Both the position numbers and the translations under genes were made by a program. Below the pieces are notes generated by a model, which saw nothing but the letters and a program-made list of their open reading frames with translations, did no database searches and was not told the origin of the DNA. Shown one piece after another: positions 1 through 7,217 of a stretch of 9,298 bases of DNA (the first letter of the stretch is position 1; the number at the start of each line of letters is the position of its first letter). The DNA comes from Flavobacterium sp. (GTDB lineage: Bacteria; Bacteroidota; Bacteroidia; Flavobacteriales; Flavobacteriaceae), in contig JAGNPF010000035.1 of NCBI GenBank assembly GCA_017989775.1, forward strand, positions 1 through 9,298, written 5' to 3'.

Positions 1-2
1 CT

Positions 3-215
3 GATTCGTATGTGTTGATGTATGATTTATATACCAATCATCGGTACGAATTTCAGCGAAGCAAAGATTTGTATCAGTTCACGCCAACGCCAGAATCGTT
101 TACCAAAAATGTCTATCCCCGTCACGGAAGCGTTATTGGAATAACGGTGGAAGAAGCCCAACGATTGAACGAAAAATGGGGCGGAGTTCCGGAAAATTTA
201 TTGACAAGCAAATAA
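3..215 (+). CDS. C-terminal end of a glycoside hydrolase family 43 enzyme (5' end outside window)
   Basis: Only the last 70 codons are present; the frame is open to the window edge and ends in TAA. The visible part contains YVLMYDLYTN, RYEFQRSKDLYQF and YPRHGSVIGIT. This pattern (a displayed substrate-facing strand, then 'sample looks like X', then an Arg-His-Gly strand) is typical of the last blade of the GH43 five-bladed beta-propeller, as in Bacteroidetes arabinosidases and xylosidases. It is the first of three colinear genes, followed by a full GH43 and a GH51 arabinofuranosidase, so a role in arabinan or arabinoxylan breakdown is inferred. The catalytic Asp and Glu residues lie outside the window, so activity cannot be judged. 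A GH43-like propeller of another family is possible. The 203-nt gap to the next gene contains a palindromic element and no obvious terminator. Confidence 0.72.
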   Translation, partial: DSYVLMYDLYTNHRYEFQRSKDLYQFTPTPESFTKNVYPRHGSVIGITVEEAQRLNEKWGGVPENLLTSK

Positions 216-249
216 ATTTTGTTTTCGGCATTGCTTTTTTCAGGATATT

Positions 250-381
250 AATTGCCTCCAGCTAAAGCTGGAGGAATAAAATTTTCCTTATTTTTAGGGC
301 TTTAGCCAAAACTACATACTTTTTGGCTAAAGCCAATCCTACATTGATTCTTTATTTCTCCAGCTAAAGCTGGAGGCAATT
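250..381. repeat. REP-like nested palindromic element
   Basis: Two near-identical 31-bp arms (250-280 and 351-381) lie in inverted orientation, each with the core CTCCAGCTAAAGCTGGAG, itself a hairpin. Between them lies a perfect 14-bp inverted pair (298-311 and 321-334) whose halves, GGCTTTAGCC and GGCTAAAGCC, are again self-complementary. The arms differ only at the AA/TT centre and one G/A. This paired layout resembles bacterial REP/BIME elements mobilised by REP-associated tyrosine transposases; that link is inferred. No transposase is in the window. In RNA it would fold into a strong cruciform-like structure between the two GH43 genes. Confidence 0.75.
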
Positions 382-418
382 GAAAATTATTGACATACTA
401 AATTTTAATTAAAATAAT

Positions 419-1369
419 ATGAAAAACACCTTTTTGATTCTAATCACACTCGTGCTTTCTACCAATTTGTATTCCCAAAAAGACACTTTGAATGCACCCA
501 AAGCCGTGTTACCAAACGTTTACGCAGATCCTCATATTACTGCTTTTGGCAAGAAATTCTATATCTACCCAACGACTGATGGTTCCGAAGGTTGGAAAGC
601 CACCAGTTTTACCTGCTGGTCTTCCAATGATTTGGTACAATGGAAATCCGAAAAAGTAATCCTGGATTTACCCAAAGACATCAGCTGGGCAAAAGAGCGA
701 GCTTGGGCGCCGGCGATTGCTTATAAAAATGGAAAATATTATTACTATTTTTCGGCAGACGTAAATATTGGTGTGGCGGTTTCAGACAAACCAACAGGCC
801 CTTTCAAAGATGCTTTAGGAGTGCCGTTGGCCAAAAAAGGAATGCTCAAAGGGCAAATGATTGATCCAATGGTTTTTGTGGATGATGATGGTTCGGCTTA
901 TTTGTACTTTGGTCAAGGCAATTGCAATATGGTAAAACTGAATGACGACATGATTTCGTATGATGCCTCAAAAGTTGTTTCCATCAAGCCAAAAGGCTAC
1001 AACGAAGGTTCATTCGTATTCAAAAGAAATGGAAAATATTACCTGATGTGGTCTGAATATGACACTCGTGACCCAAGATATTCGGTTGCTTATGCCACTT
1101 CCGATTCGCCAATGGGACCTTTTACCAAAGCGGAAGGTTTTCCGGTTCTAAAAGGGAAAGGCATCGTAAAAGGCGCCGGACATCATTCGGTGGTTAAAGT
1201 TCCCGGCAAAGACGAATGGTACATTGCCTACCACCGTTTCAAAATTCCCGATGGAAACGGTTTCAATCGCGAAACTTGTATTTCGCCAATGCGATTTGAC
1301 AAGGACGGAAACATCTTGCCTGTCGATGTGTTTGAAAAAGTGAAACCTGTGAAGATTAAAGGGAAGTAA
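419..1369 (+). CDS. Secreted glycoside hydrolase family 43 enzyme (arabinofuranosidase/arabinosidase or xylosidase type)
   Basis: A 316-residue protein. Residues 1-19 or 1-20 form a signal peptide (Lys, hydrophobic stretch, then LYSQ), so it is exported. The rest is a single GH43 five-bladed propeller with the three expected acidic residues: Asp37 in YADPHI (general base), Asp149 in IDPMVF (pKa modulator) and Glu196 in NEGSFVF (general acid). The late GAGHHSVV motif with His256 matches the conserved GH43 histidine region. Blade motifs such as WAPAIAYKNGKYYYYFS and GPF are also typical. No carbohydrate-binding module is appended, so it is the minimal single-domain form. The ATG follows an AT-rich leader as usual in Bacteroidetes. 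Its neighbours (another GH43, a GH51 arabinofuranosidase) favour arabinose-containing substrates. Sequence alone cannot separate arabinofuranosidase, endo-arabinanase and xylosidase activity. Confidence 0.9.
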   Translation: MKNTFLILITLVLSTNLYSQKDTLNAPKAVLPNVYADPHITAFGKKFYIYPTTDGSEGWKATSFTCWSSNDLVQWKSEKVILDLPKDISWAKERAWAPAIAYKNGKYYYYFSADVNIGVAVSDKPTGPFKDALGVPLAKKGMLKGQMIDPMVFVDDDGSAYLYFGQGNCNMVKLNDDMISYDASKVVSIKPKGYNEGSFVFKRNGKYYLMWSEYDTRDPRYSVAYATSDSPMGPFTKAEGFPVLKGKGIVKGAGHHSVVKVPGKDEWYIAYHRFKIPDGNGFNRETCISPMRFDKDGNILPVDVFEKVKPVKIKGK

Positions 1370-1486
1370 TAGTATTGGATAATCCATAGCTATCCATATT
1401 TGAGGTGTAATCGTCCATTTAAATTTCTATTTTAAACAGTATTTTTGAGTCTAAATTTTTATGGTTGACCGTTCATTATTCTTGCT

Positions 1487-1552
1487 ATTTGTCACGCTGG
1501 AAGCGTCTAGAGTAAGTTGCTCGTTTGTTGAGACGCTTCCAGCGTGACAAAT
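1487..1552. repeat. Perfect 22-bp inverted repeat (REP-like hairpin)
   Basis: Arms at 1487-1508 and 1531-1552 are perfectly complementary over 22 bp, with the core GTCACGCTGGAAGCGTC, separated by a 22-nt loop. No T-tract follows, so it is not a classical intrinsic terminator. It sits in the 296-nt gap between the GH43 and GH51 genes. The GC-rich arms contrast with the AT-rich surroundings, which suggests an inserted repetitive element rather than locally evolved sequence. The rest of this gap (1370-1486 and 1553-1665) shows only AT-rich leader DNA and a weak 6-bp hairpin (1376-1396). Confidence 0.75.
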
Positions 1553-1665
1553 GGAGTAGAATGTGTTGCAAAATAACGTAATTGAAATTTTAGATAATCA
1601 GTATTACATTCAACAGATTATAAACGACACAAAAAAACACATATTATAATAATCAAGAACAGAAT

Positions 1666-3651
1666 ATGAAACACAATCTTATTTCAAGAATCACGCTTTG
1701 TGGTTTATTGTTTACCGGCTTTTATGCCAATGCCCAAAAGTCCACTTTGGAAGTTGATGTTGCCAAAAGCATTACCAAAATCCAGCCCACGATGTTCGGT
1801 CTGTTTTTTGAAGACATCAATTTTGCTGCCGATGGTGGTTTGTATGCCGAAATGGTGAAAAACCGTTCTTTCGAATTCGAAAAACCCTTGATGGGATGGG
1901 AACAACCCAATACCAAGAGACTTTCCCAAAACAAGCAATCGGGTTATGCAACCCCGATTTATGTATTGGAAAACAAAACCAATCCCAATTTTTGCCGAGT
2001 TTTGGTCAATGACGACAAAGGATATGCCATCGTCAACGAAGGATTCAGGGGAATGGGAGTCAAAAAAGACGCCAAATACAATCTTTCTTTGAAAGCGGCC
2101 AACCATGATGGAGCCATCAAAAAAATAATTGTCCAATTGATTGACAAAGACAAAAAAGTGCTTGGCGAAACCAGCATTGTTCCCACATCGAATGATTGGA
2201 AATCCTATTCCGCACAATTCACGGCGACTCAGACCGAGGCCAAAGCCAAATTGAAAATCACTTTCGAAGGAACAGGAACGATTGATTTGGATATGATTTC
2301 GCTTTTTCCGGAAGACACTTGGAAGAACAGGAAAAACGGCTTGCGCAAAGATATCGTGCAACTTTTGTATGACATGAAACCGGGGTTTTTGCGTTTTCCG
2401 GGAGGATGTATTGTCGAAGGAAGAACATTGGCCGATCGTTACCAATGGAAAAATTCGGTAGGCGAAATCGAGAACAGAAAAACGATGATTAACCGTTGGA
2501 ACATGGAGTTTCCCAAAAAATCAACACCCGATTATTTCCAAAGTTTTGGATTGGGATTTTTCGAGTATTTCCAACTTTCCGAAGACATTGGCGCAGCAGC
2601 CTTGCCGGTGTTGAGTTGCGGAATGGCTTGCCAATACAACACGGGTGAATTGGCTCCAATAGACGAATTGGATCCTTATGTTCAAGATGCTTTGGACTTG
2701 ATTGAATTTGCCAACGGCTCCGAAGCGACTCCTTGGGGGAAATTGCGTTCGGATATGGGGCATCCAAAACCATTCAATTTGAAATACATTGGTGTTGGAA
2801 ACGAGCAATGGGGACCCGATTATATCGAAAGGTATAAAATTTTCGAAAAAGCAATCAAGGCAAAATATCCAAACATCATCATCGTTTCTGGAAGCGGCCC
2901 TTCGCCAGATGGAGAATATTTCGAGTATGGAATGCAGGAACTCAAAAAATTGAACGCCGAACTCGTGGACGAACATTATTATAAAAGTCCGCAATGGTTC
3001 AGGGACAATGCCGCGCGCTACGACAACTACGACCGAAAAGGGCCTAAAGTATTTGCTGGAGAATATGCCGCCCACAGCACAATTGACAATAGTTTAATTA
3101 CCAAAAACAACTGGGAATCTGCTTTTTCGGAAGCGGCTTTTATGACCGGATTGGAACGAAATGCAGAGGTGGTTCATCTGACTTCCTACGCTCCATTGAT
3201 GGCACACGAAGAAGCTTGGCAATGGGCACCGGACATGATTTGGTTCAACAATTTGGAAGCTTATGGTTCGGCGAATTATCAGGTGCAAAAGTTGTTTGCA
3301 CTAAATAAAGGAACCGATTTATTGGCCATTATCAAGGACGGAAAACCGCTAACGGGACAAAATAACCTGTATGCATCAGCCGTGAAAGATGCTAATACCA
3401 AAGAAATCATTGTAAAATTGGTCAACACCGCAGCAACTCCACAAGAAGTTTCGATTGATTTGAAAGGAAGCAAATTGGAATCGAAAGGAACCGTTATCAC
3501 GCTTGCCAGTCCAAATTTGACTGACGAAAACTCTTTTGCCGCTCCAGTAAAAATCAGTCCGACAACAAAAGAATACAAATTGAAAGGCGACAAAGCTCCA
3601 ATGAATTTGCTTCCTTATTCGGTTACCGTTTTGAAGCTGAAAATGAAATAA
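1666..3651 (+). CDS. Secreted alpha-L-arabinofuranosidase, glycoside hydrolase family 51
   Basis: A 661-residue exported enzyme that releases terminal alpha-L-arabinofuranose from arabinan or arabinoxylan. Residues 1-24 are a signal peptide ending ANAQ. Residues 36-75 (IQPTMFGLFFEDINFAADGG) open the GH51 fold. Residues about 85-212 form an inserted beta-rich domain resembling a CBM4/9-type module. The barrel continues from WKNRKNGLRKDIV with FLRFPGGCIVEG (242-252). The acid/base is Glu380 in GVGNEQWG, and the nucleophile is Glu466 in KVFAGEYAAH; VDEHYY (434-439) is the strand-6 signature. Residues about 560-661 match the C-terminal beta-sandwich of arabinofuranosidases. It is full length for the family. 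It lies 296 nt after the GH43 gene and ends in a strong terminator, so it is probably the last gene of its transcription unit. Confidence 0.95.
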   Translation: MKHNLISRITLCGLLFTGFYANAQKSTLEVDVAKSITKIQPTMFGLFFEDINFAADGGLYAEMVKNRSFEFEKPLMGWEQPNTKRLSQNKQSGYATPIYVLENKTNPNFCRVLVNDDKGYAIVNEGFRGMGVKKDAKYNLSLKAANHDGAIKKIIVQLIDKDKKVLGETSIVPTSNDWKSYSAQFTATQTEAKAKLKITFEGTGTIDLDMISLFPEDTWKNRKNGLRKDIVQLLYDMKPGFLRFPGGCIVEGRTLADRYQWKNSVGEIENRKTMINRWNMEFPKKSTPDYFQSFGLGFFEYFQLSEDIGAAALPVLSCGMACQYNTGELAPIDELDPYVQDALDLIEFANGSEATPWGKLRSDMGHPKPFNLKYIGVGNEQWGPDYIERYKIFEKAIKAKYPNIIIVSGSGPSPDGEYFEYGMQELKKLNAELVDEHYYKSPQWFRDNAARYDNYDRKGPKVFAGEYAAHSTIDNSLITKNNWESAFSEAAFMTGLERNAEVVHLTSYAPLMAHEEAWQWAPDMIWFNNLEAYGSANYQVQKLFALNKGTDLLAIIKDGKPLTGQNNLYASAVKDANTKEIIVKLVNTAATPQEVSIDLKGSKLESKGTVITLASPNLTDENSFAAPVKISPTTKEYKLKGDKAPMNLLPYSVTVLKLKMK

Positions 3652-3678
3652 GAATAGAATAGTTTATATTGCAAATGG

Positions 3679-3706
3679 AAGGCCGTCAGAAATGACGGCC
3701 TTTTTT
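3679..3706 (+). terminator. Intrinsic terminator of the arabinan cluster
   Basis: A GC-rich stem AAGGCCGTCA / TGACGGCCTT with a GAAA tetraloop (3689-3692) is followed by six T residues. It starts 27 nt after the GH51 stop codon, so it should end the plus-strand transcript. Confidence 0.92.
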
Positions 3707-4075
3707 GGTTTTTTGGATTAGTTTTTACAAAACACCTTAACTCTTAACGAACCACAAAATATTCGGGCACAGGGCATTCACTTTTAAAAGTTTTCGCCAT
3801 GAATTACAATTCGTTGTCAATTACACGAATTCTTAAAATAGACAAAATCCGTGCAAATCAATTTTAAATAGTGAAAATAAATAGTATAAAACATAAAAGC
3901 TTTCAGAGGCCATCCTATTCCCAACATGTTAATTTCTAGTTGATTTATTTTGTCCAAGTTTTTAAAAGCAACATTTTTAAATCTTTCCGCATCATTCATA
4001 GCATCGAAATGATAGCCGTAATGAAAAAACAGTATTTTATTTGAGAAACTTGACTACCATCCAATAATCAAAGTC
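3707..4075. other. Intergenic region without a supported gene
   Basis: This AT-rich stretch lies between two converging transcription units. It contains a 10-bp palindrome CTTTTAAAAG (3781-3790), a direct repeat AATTACA (3802-3808 and 3819-3825), and a 7-bp inverted pair AATTCGT/ACGAATT (3808-3814 and 3825-3831). The AATTACACGAATTC motif recalls a degenerate intergenic repeat I associate with Flavobacterium genomes, but that is from memory. A minus-strand open frame (3817-3999) reads through here but has no recognisable domain. Confidence 0.5.
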
Positions 4076-4103
4076 AAAAAAGCAGTAATAACATATTTAT
4101 TAC
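4076..4103 (-). terminator. Probable intrinsic terminator of the M28 peptidase operon
   Basis: On the minus strand, a stem GTAATAA / TTATTAC (4085-4091 and 4097-4103, 5-nt loop) is followed by CTGC and a T-run (4076-4081). The TAA stop codon of the peptidase gene lies inside the upstream arm. The stem is AT-rich and therefore weak, so its efficiency is uncertain. Confidence 0.5.
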
Positions 4104-6490
4104 GGTTTTTCCAAACTATCCTTTTCAACCACCAAACTATCTTTTTCAATACCATTTCCAACACTCACAGTAATTGGTTTAACCGTTTTAGCTGAAGGTT
4201 TTATTTTCTGTTTAACAATCACGGCATCGTTCAACACAAAAGGCGTCGGCATCATCCAATCGGCTCTTTTGGTCATCTGAAATTGTGGATTACTCATCAA
4301 ATCGAAAGAGCTTTCCAGCAAATCCAAATCCAAAACACTGGAAGCCGCAACGCTGAATTCTATTTCCAGTGGCAGTTGATCCACCACATAATAGCTCAAT
4401 AGTTTCTTGCCTTTTCGTTCGTATTTGGAACCCTTTTGTCCCAACAGCGTCAATCCATTGGCCTTGAAATTTTGAATAATTAAAGCTTCATTGGCAAGAA
4501 CATCATAACGATTGACTTTTCGGGTGGGCGTGATTCGGATTTTCAAATGGCGATTGCCGCCAACAACGCTGTCTTTCAGGAATTCAACAACGGGTCTCGA
4601 AAGGACTTTCATTGGCGCATCGGCAGTGAAAGTAAAGAATGAATTGTATTTGCTGGGTAACGAAATGGAGCTTAATGCTGCGGCATCTCTAGGGTTTTGA
4701 CCTAAATAGGTTTTGATCCATTCGTCCAGATTGGTGTCGTAAGTAGCCCAAGTGGCCTTGTTTTTGTCGGCATCCAAAATATAAACCAAACTATTGGATT
4801 TGGCTTTGCCCAATTCATAACCCGAATAATAATGCGCTTTGGCGAAAAAGCCAATTGCAAGTGCAAACAAAATCACGGATGACATTCCTTTTCGCATAAA
4901 TGAACCAAAAACAGGCAGCAACAATCCAAAAGTCAAGGCCGTCAAAATGGCGCTTCCAAACAAGACTTTCAATCCCAAACCAATCGGGAACATTTGAATG
5001 AACGGGGCTATGACCAACAAGGCGGGAATGCCCAAAAAGAGGTTCAAAACCCATTTTGACCTTTGGGTTAGCACAAAGGAAGCCAACATCAGCAATCCTG
5101 CAAAAGCGGGAATAATCAAAAATCCGGCGCCTTTCAGGAAGAAAGCCAGTAACGCATTGACCAGAATCCAAAAGAATAGTGGCGCCACATAATGGTTCAT
5201 CGTCACTTTTTTGAAAGAGAAAATTTGGTAAAAAGCAAAACAAATCGCCAAAGTCAAAAGAGTGAAAGCTGCAATGTAATCGTGTCCGTTATAGGTAAAT
5301 CCGTTGAGCAAATCGTTGTATTGTGGATAGAGCACCAGCAATAATTTCCACCCTAAAAAGGTGATTAATCCCGAAACTAGCAACGAAGCCAAAAACGGAA
5401 TAAATCCTTTTGCCATTTCTGGAAACGAAAAAAGACGTTTGCCCATTCCGATGAATATCAAAAACAACAAGAACACAAAAGCGATAATCACCATTGGCCA
5501 AACCCAGCTAAACGGATAACTAATAAACCCGAATGGAATCGAAAAATAGACGTCGTCTTCGGTGGCTTGGGTGCTGTTCAAATCGGCATTCGAAAAATAA
5601 TCCAGCAACGGCATCAGGTATTTTCCTTGATGTGCCAAGGTGTTTTTACTTAAATGCTTGCTGTCGTCTTGCGCCGTGTGGTAATTGTAATGTCCGTCGA
5701 TAAAGGCAAAATTGTAACCCTGAATATTGCCTTGTTCCCTGAAAACGGTCAAATCGGTGTCGTTGGGCAACATTTTGTAAACGCTGTACATCAAGGAATT
5801 CGAAACGGGATATTGGACTCCCGCAGCAGCAAATTGGTTGACCAATCCTGCGTTTCCGGCATTAGTTTCCATCAACATATAACTTGGCCCGGAACTTCCT
5901 CGGGCTTCAAAATTCAAGACCAAACCCACTTCTTTTGCCCAGTTGTGTTGGGTTACAAAAAGTGCAGCGCCATTCAATCCCAATTCTTCGGCATCCGAAA
6001 AGAGAATAATGATGTCGTTTTTGGGTTGTTTTTTATTGTAGATAAATGCACGAACACTTTCGAGGATTGTCGCCACGCCTGAACCCGCATCGCTGGCGCC
6101 TTTCGAATAGGAATGTGGCGCGCTGTCATAATGCGTGAGCAGGAGCAAGGCTTTGTCGTTATTTGTTCCTTTAATTCGAGCCAGAATATTTTTGCATTTG
6201 GTCAAAGTGCCCCAATCTGAAAAAGCAAAACCTTCTTGAATGGAAGTTTCCAAACCCATATTTTGCAATTCTTTCTCTAAATAATTGGCCACGACTTCGT
6301 GATTTTCCGAACCTACAAAATGCGGTTTTTGCGAAATGTTTTTGACTTGTTCCAAAGCTCTTTGGGTCGAGAATTCGGCAAGTGGAGCATCGTCATCGGA
6401 TGTCCATTGTGGCATCATCGTGAAGAAAATAAATCCAAGGAATGCAAGGATAAATAATACGGATAAAACGGAAGAATAACTTTTTTTCAT
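4100..6490 (-). CDS. Membrane-anchored M28 family zinc metallopeptidase (ERMP1/Fxna-like layout)
   Basis: A 796-residue protein. One N-terminal membrane segment (about 8-25) is followed by an M28 aminopeptidase domain (about 40-300) with the full di-zinc set: His120 (THYDSAP), bridging Asp134 (SDAGSG), catalytic Glu168 and ligand Glu169 (SDAEELGLNGA), Glu195 (NFEARG) and His271 (NYHTAQDD). About eight hydrophobic segments follow (roughly 330-350, 363-388, 405-425, 432-452, 455-475, 483-500, 505-530, 538-553), then a soluble C-terminal domain (570-796). One plus eight membrane segments around an exported M28 domain matches the layout of the ERMP1/Fxna group and its bacterial relatives. It probably trims peptides in the periplasm; the substrate is unknown. 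It is the second gene of an operon, starting 17 nt after the zinc-ribbon gene. The extreme C-terminus carries a duplicated EKDSL heptad. Confidence 0.92.
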   Translation of the reverse strand: MKKSYSSVLSVLFILAFLGFIFFTMMPQWTSDDDAPLAEFSTQRALEQVKNISQKPHFVGSENHEVVANYLEKELQNMGLETSIQEGFAFSDWGTLTKCKNILARIKGTNNDKALLLLTHYDSAPHSYSKGASDAGSGVATILESVRAFIYNKKQPKNDIIILFSDAEELGLNGAALFVTQHNWAKEVGLVLNFEARGSSGPSYMLMETNAGNAGLVNQFAAAGVQYPVSNSLMYSVYKMLPNDTDLTVFREQGNIQGYNFAFIDGHYNYHTAQDDSKHLSKNTLAHQGKYLMPLLDYFSNADLNSTQATEDDVYFSIPFGFISYPFSWVWPMVIIAFVFLLFLIFIGMGKRLFSFPEMAKGFIPFLASLLVSGLITFLGWKLLLVLYPQYNDLLNGFTYNGHDYIAAFTLLTLAICFAFYQIFSFKKVTMNHYVAPLFFWILVNALLAFFLKGAGFLIIPAFAGLLMLASFVLTQRSKWVLNLFLGIPALLVIAPFIQMFPIGLGLKVLFGSAILTALTFGLLLPVFGSFMRKGMSSVILFALAIGFFAKAHYYSGYELGKAKSNSLVYILDADKNKATWATYDTNLDEWIKTYLGQNPRDAAALSSISLPSKYNSFFTFTADAPMKVLSRPVVEFLKDSVVGGNRHLKIRITPTRKVNRYDVLANEALIIQNFKANGLTLLGQKGSKYERKGKKLLSYYVVDQLPLEIEFSVAASSVLDLDLLESSFDLMSNPQFQMTKRADWMMPTPFVLNDAVIVKQKIKPSAKTVKPITVSVGNGIEKDSLVVEKDSLEKP

Positions 6491-6507
6491 AATAGTAGAT
6501 TGGGAAT

Positions 6508-6858
6508 CTAAATCTCTTTTTTGACAAGCATATAATAGTCTTCTTCCAAAACACGATAGCCTTGGTCGTAAACGAAATAGTAGGTGTTTCCTGTTTTGGT
6601 TTGCAAAATATTGGTAAAAAACTCAAAATCGAATCCCTTGCTCATCAGTTTTGATTTGGTGGTTTTGCCTTTTCCATCGACGTTCAATGCCGAGAGAATG
6701 CGGTAGTTTTTGCGCAGTTTGTTGTTTACGTTGCGCATAAAATTGGTGCTGTCCTTGTTTATTTTGTTGTTGTAGGCGTTGCGGCAACCGTCGCTGCAAA
6801 ACTTTTTGTCCTCACGACCCACAATTTTGTCTCCACATTCCAGGCAGGTTTTGTCCAT
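6508..6858 (-). CDS. Small zinc-ribbon protein of unknown function
   Basis: A 116-residue cytoplasmic protein without a signal peptide or membrane segment. The N-terminus holds two CxxC-like knuckles: Cys5-x2-Cys8 and Cys21-x3-Cys25 (CLECGD and FCSDGCRNAYNN). This spacing resembles DUF2116-type zinc ribbons, where four cysteines bind one zinc ion. The rest (26-116) is lysine- and asparagine-rich, then an alpha/beta region with the aromatic strand NTYYFVYDQGYRVLEEDYYML at the end; I do not recognise a fold there. It is the first gene of the operon with the M28 peptidase, 17 nt downstream, but the two need not work together. A nucleic-acid or protein contact is possible for the ribbon; nothing in the sequence shows which. 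The ATG follows an A-rich leader. Confidence 0.85.
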   Translation of the reverse strand: MDKTCLECGDKIVGREDKKFCSDGCRNAYNNKINKDSTNFMRNVNNKLRKNYRILSALNVDGKGKTTKSKLMSKGFDFEFFTNILQTKTGNTYYFVYDQGYRVLEEDYYMLVKKEI

Positions 6859-7217
6859 AATTTTTTGTTTTTACCGAGATTTTTTTTCTTTAAACCATAT
6901 AAGAGGCATTAAGAAAAATTAAGTTTTTGTCCTTAATAAACCTTTTTTTGAGGTTCATCTGGGATTTGTGAACATTTTTTTTAACCATTAGGTTCATTGC
7001 AAGTCTTAATTTTTCTTATTGAGCTTAATGGTATAATTTTAATTTTTTCATAAAATAAAATACATTCTTTTCTTAAAATTAGCCTTTGTGCGACAAGGCT
7101 TGTTTGATATGCGCCAAATGATGGTTGCAATGACAGATAGGTTTTTGACGGCTTCTATCCGTTTTTCATTTGGATTAATTCTTTTAAAATCAACCAAATA
7201 TAATAAATAATTTCCAT
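6859..7217. other. AT-rich intergenic region between divergent operons
   Basis: This region must hold the promoter for the zinc-ribbon/peptidase operon on the minus strand. It contains a perfect 14-bp inverted repeat (6910-6923 and 7005-7018, TAAGAAAAATTAAG), a direct repeat AGGTTCAT (6951-6958 and 6990-6997), a small AACC-ATTA-GGTT hairpin (6983-6994), and a hairpin AGCCTT/AAGGCT (7081-7100) without a T-tract. On the minus strand, 7079-7227 may be the broken end of a gene, but no start or full domain is visible. Confidence 0.6.
6910..7018. repeat. AT-rich inverted repeat pair with internal direct repeat
   Basis: The arms TAAGAAAAATTAAG (6910-6923) and its exact complement (7005-7018) are separated by 81 nt. 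The enclosed stretch has two copies of AGGTTCAT. Low sequence complexity means part of this could be chance, but 14 exact bases with the C/G positions matching is more than base composition alone suggests. Confidence 0.45.

Noticed and set aside
1705..2445. Long antisense open frames over GH51 (also 2521-3075)
   Set aside because: They are shadows of the GH51 coding frame. Their translations show no domain, and GH51 has full catalytic motifs.
3817..3999. Minus-strand 60-codon open frame, open further upstream to about 4050
   Set aside because: It has no recognisable domain or promoter, the DNA is AT-rich (Phe/Tyr/Asn/Lys/Ile-rich translation), and it lies between two terminators. It could be a gene remnant but I cannot support it.
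4043..4103. In-frame-shifted extension after the M28 stop, reading NKYVITAFFDFDYWMVVKFLK on the minus strand
   Set aside because: It is about 20 codons in AT-rich DNA with no start. The M28 protein ends naturally and a terminator hairpin overlaps, so this is probably chance.
5654..6082. Plus-strand 142-codon frame over the M28 catalytic domain
   Set aside because: It is antisense to the conserved zinc-ligand region and shows no domain of its own.
7081..7100. Hairpin AGCCTT/AAGGCT as a terminator
   Set aside because: The stem is short, no T-tract follows on either strand, and no gene ends nearby except the doubtful remnant.
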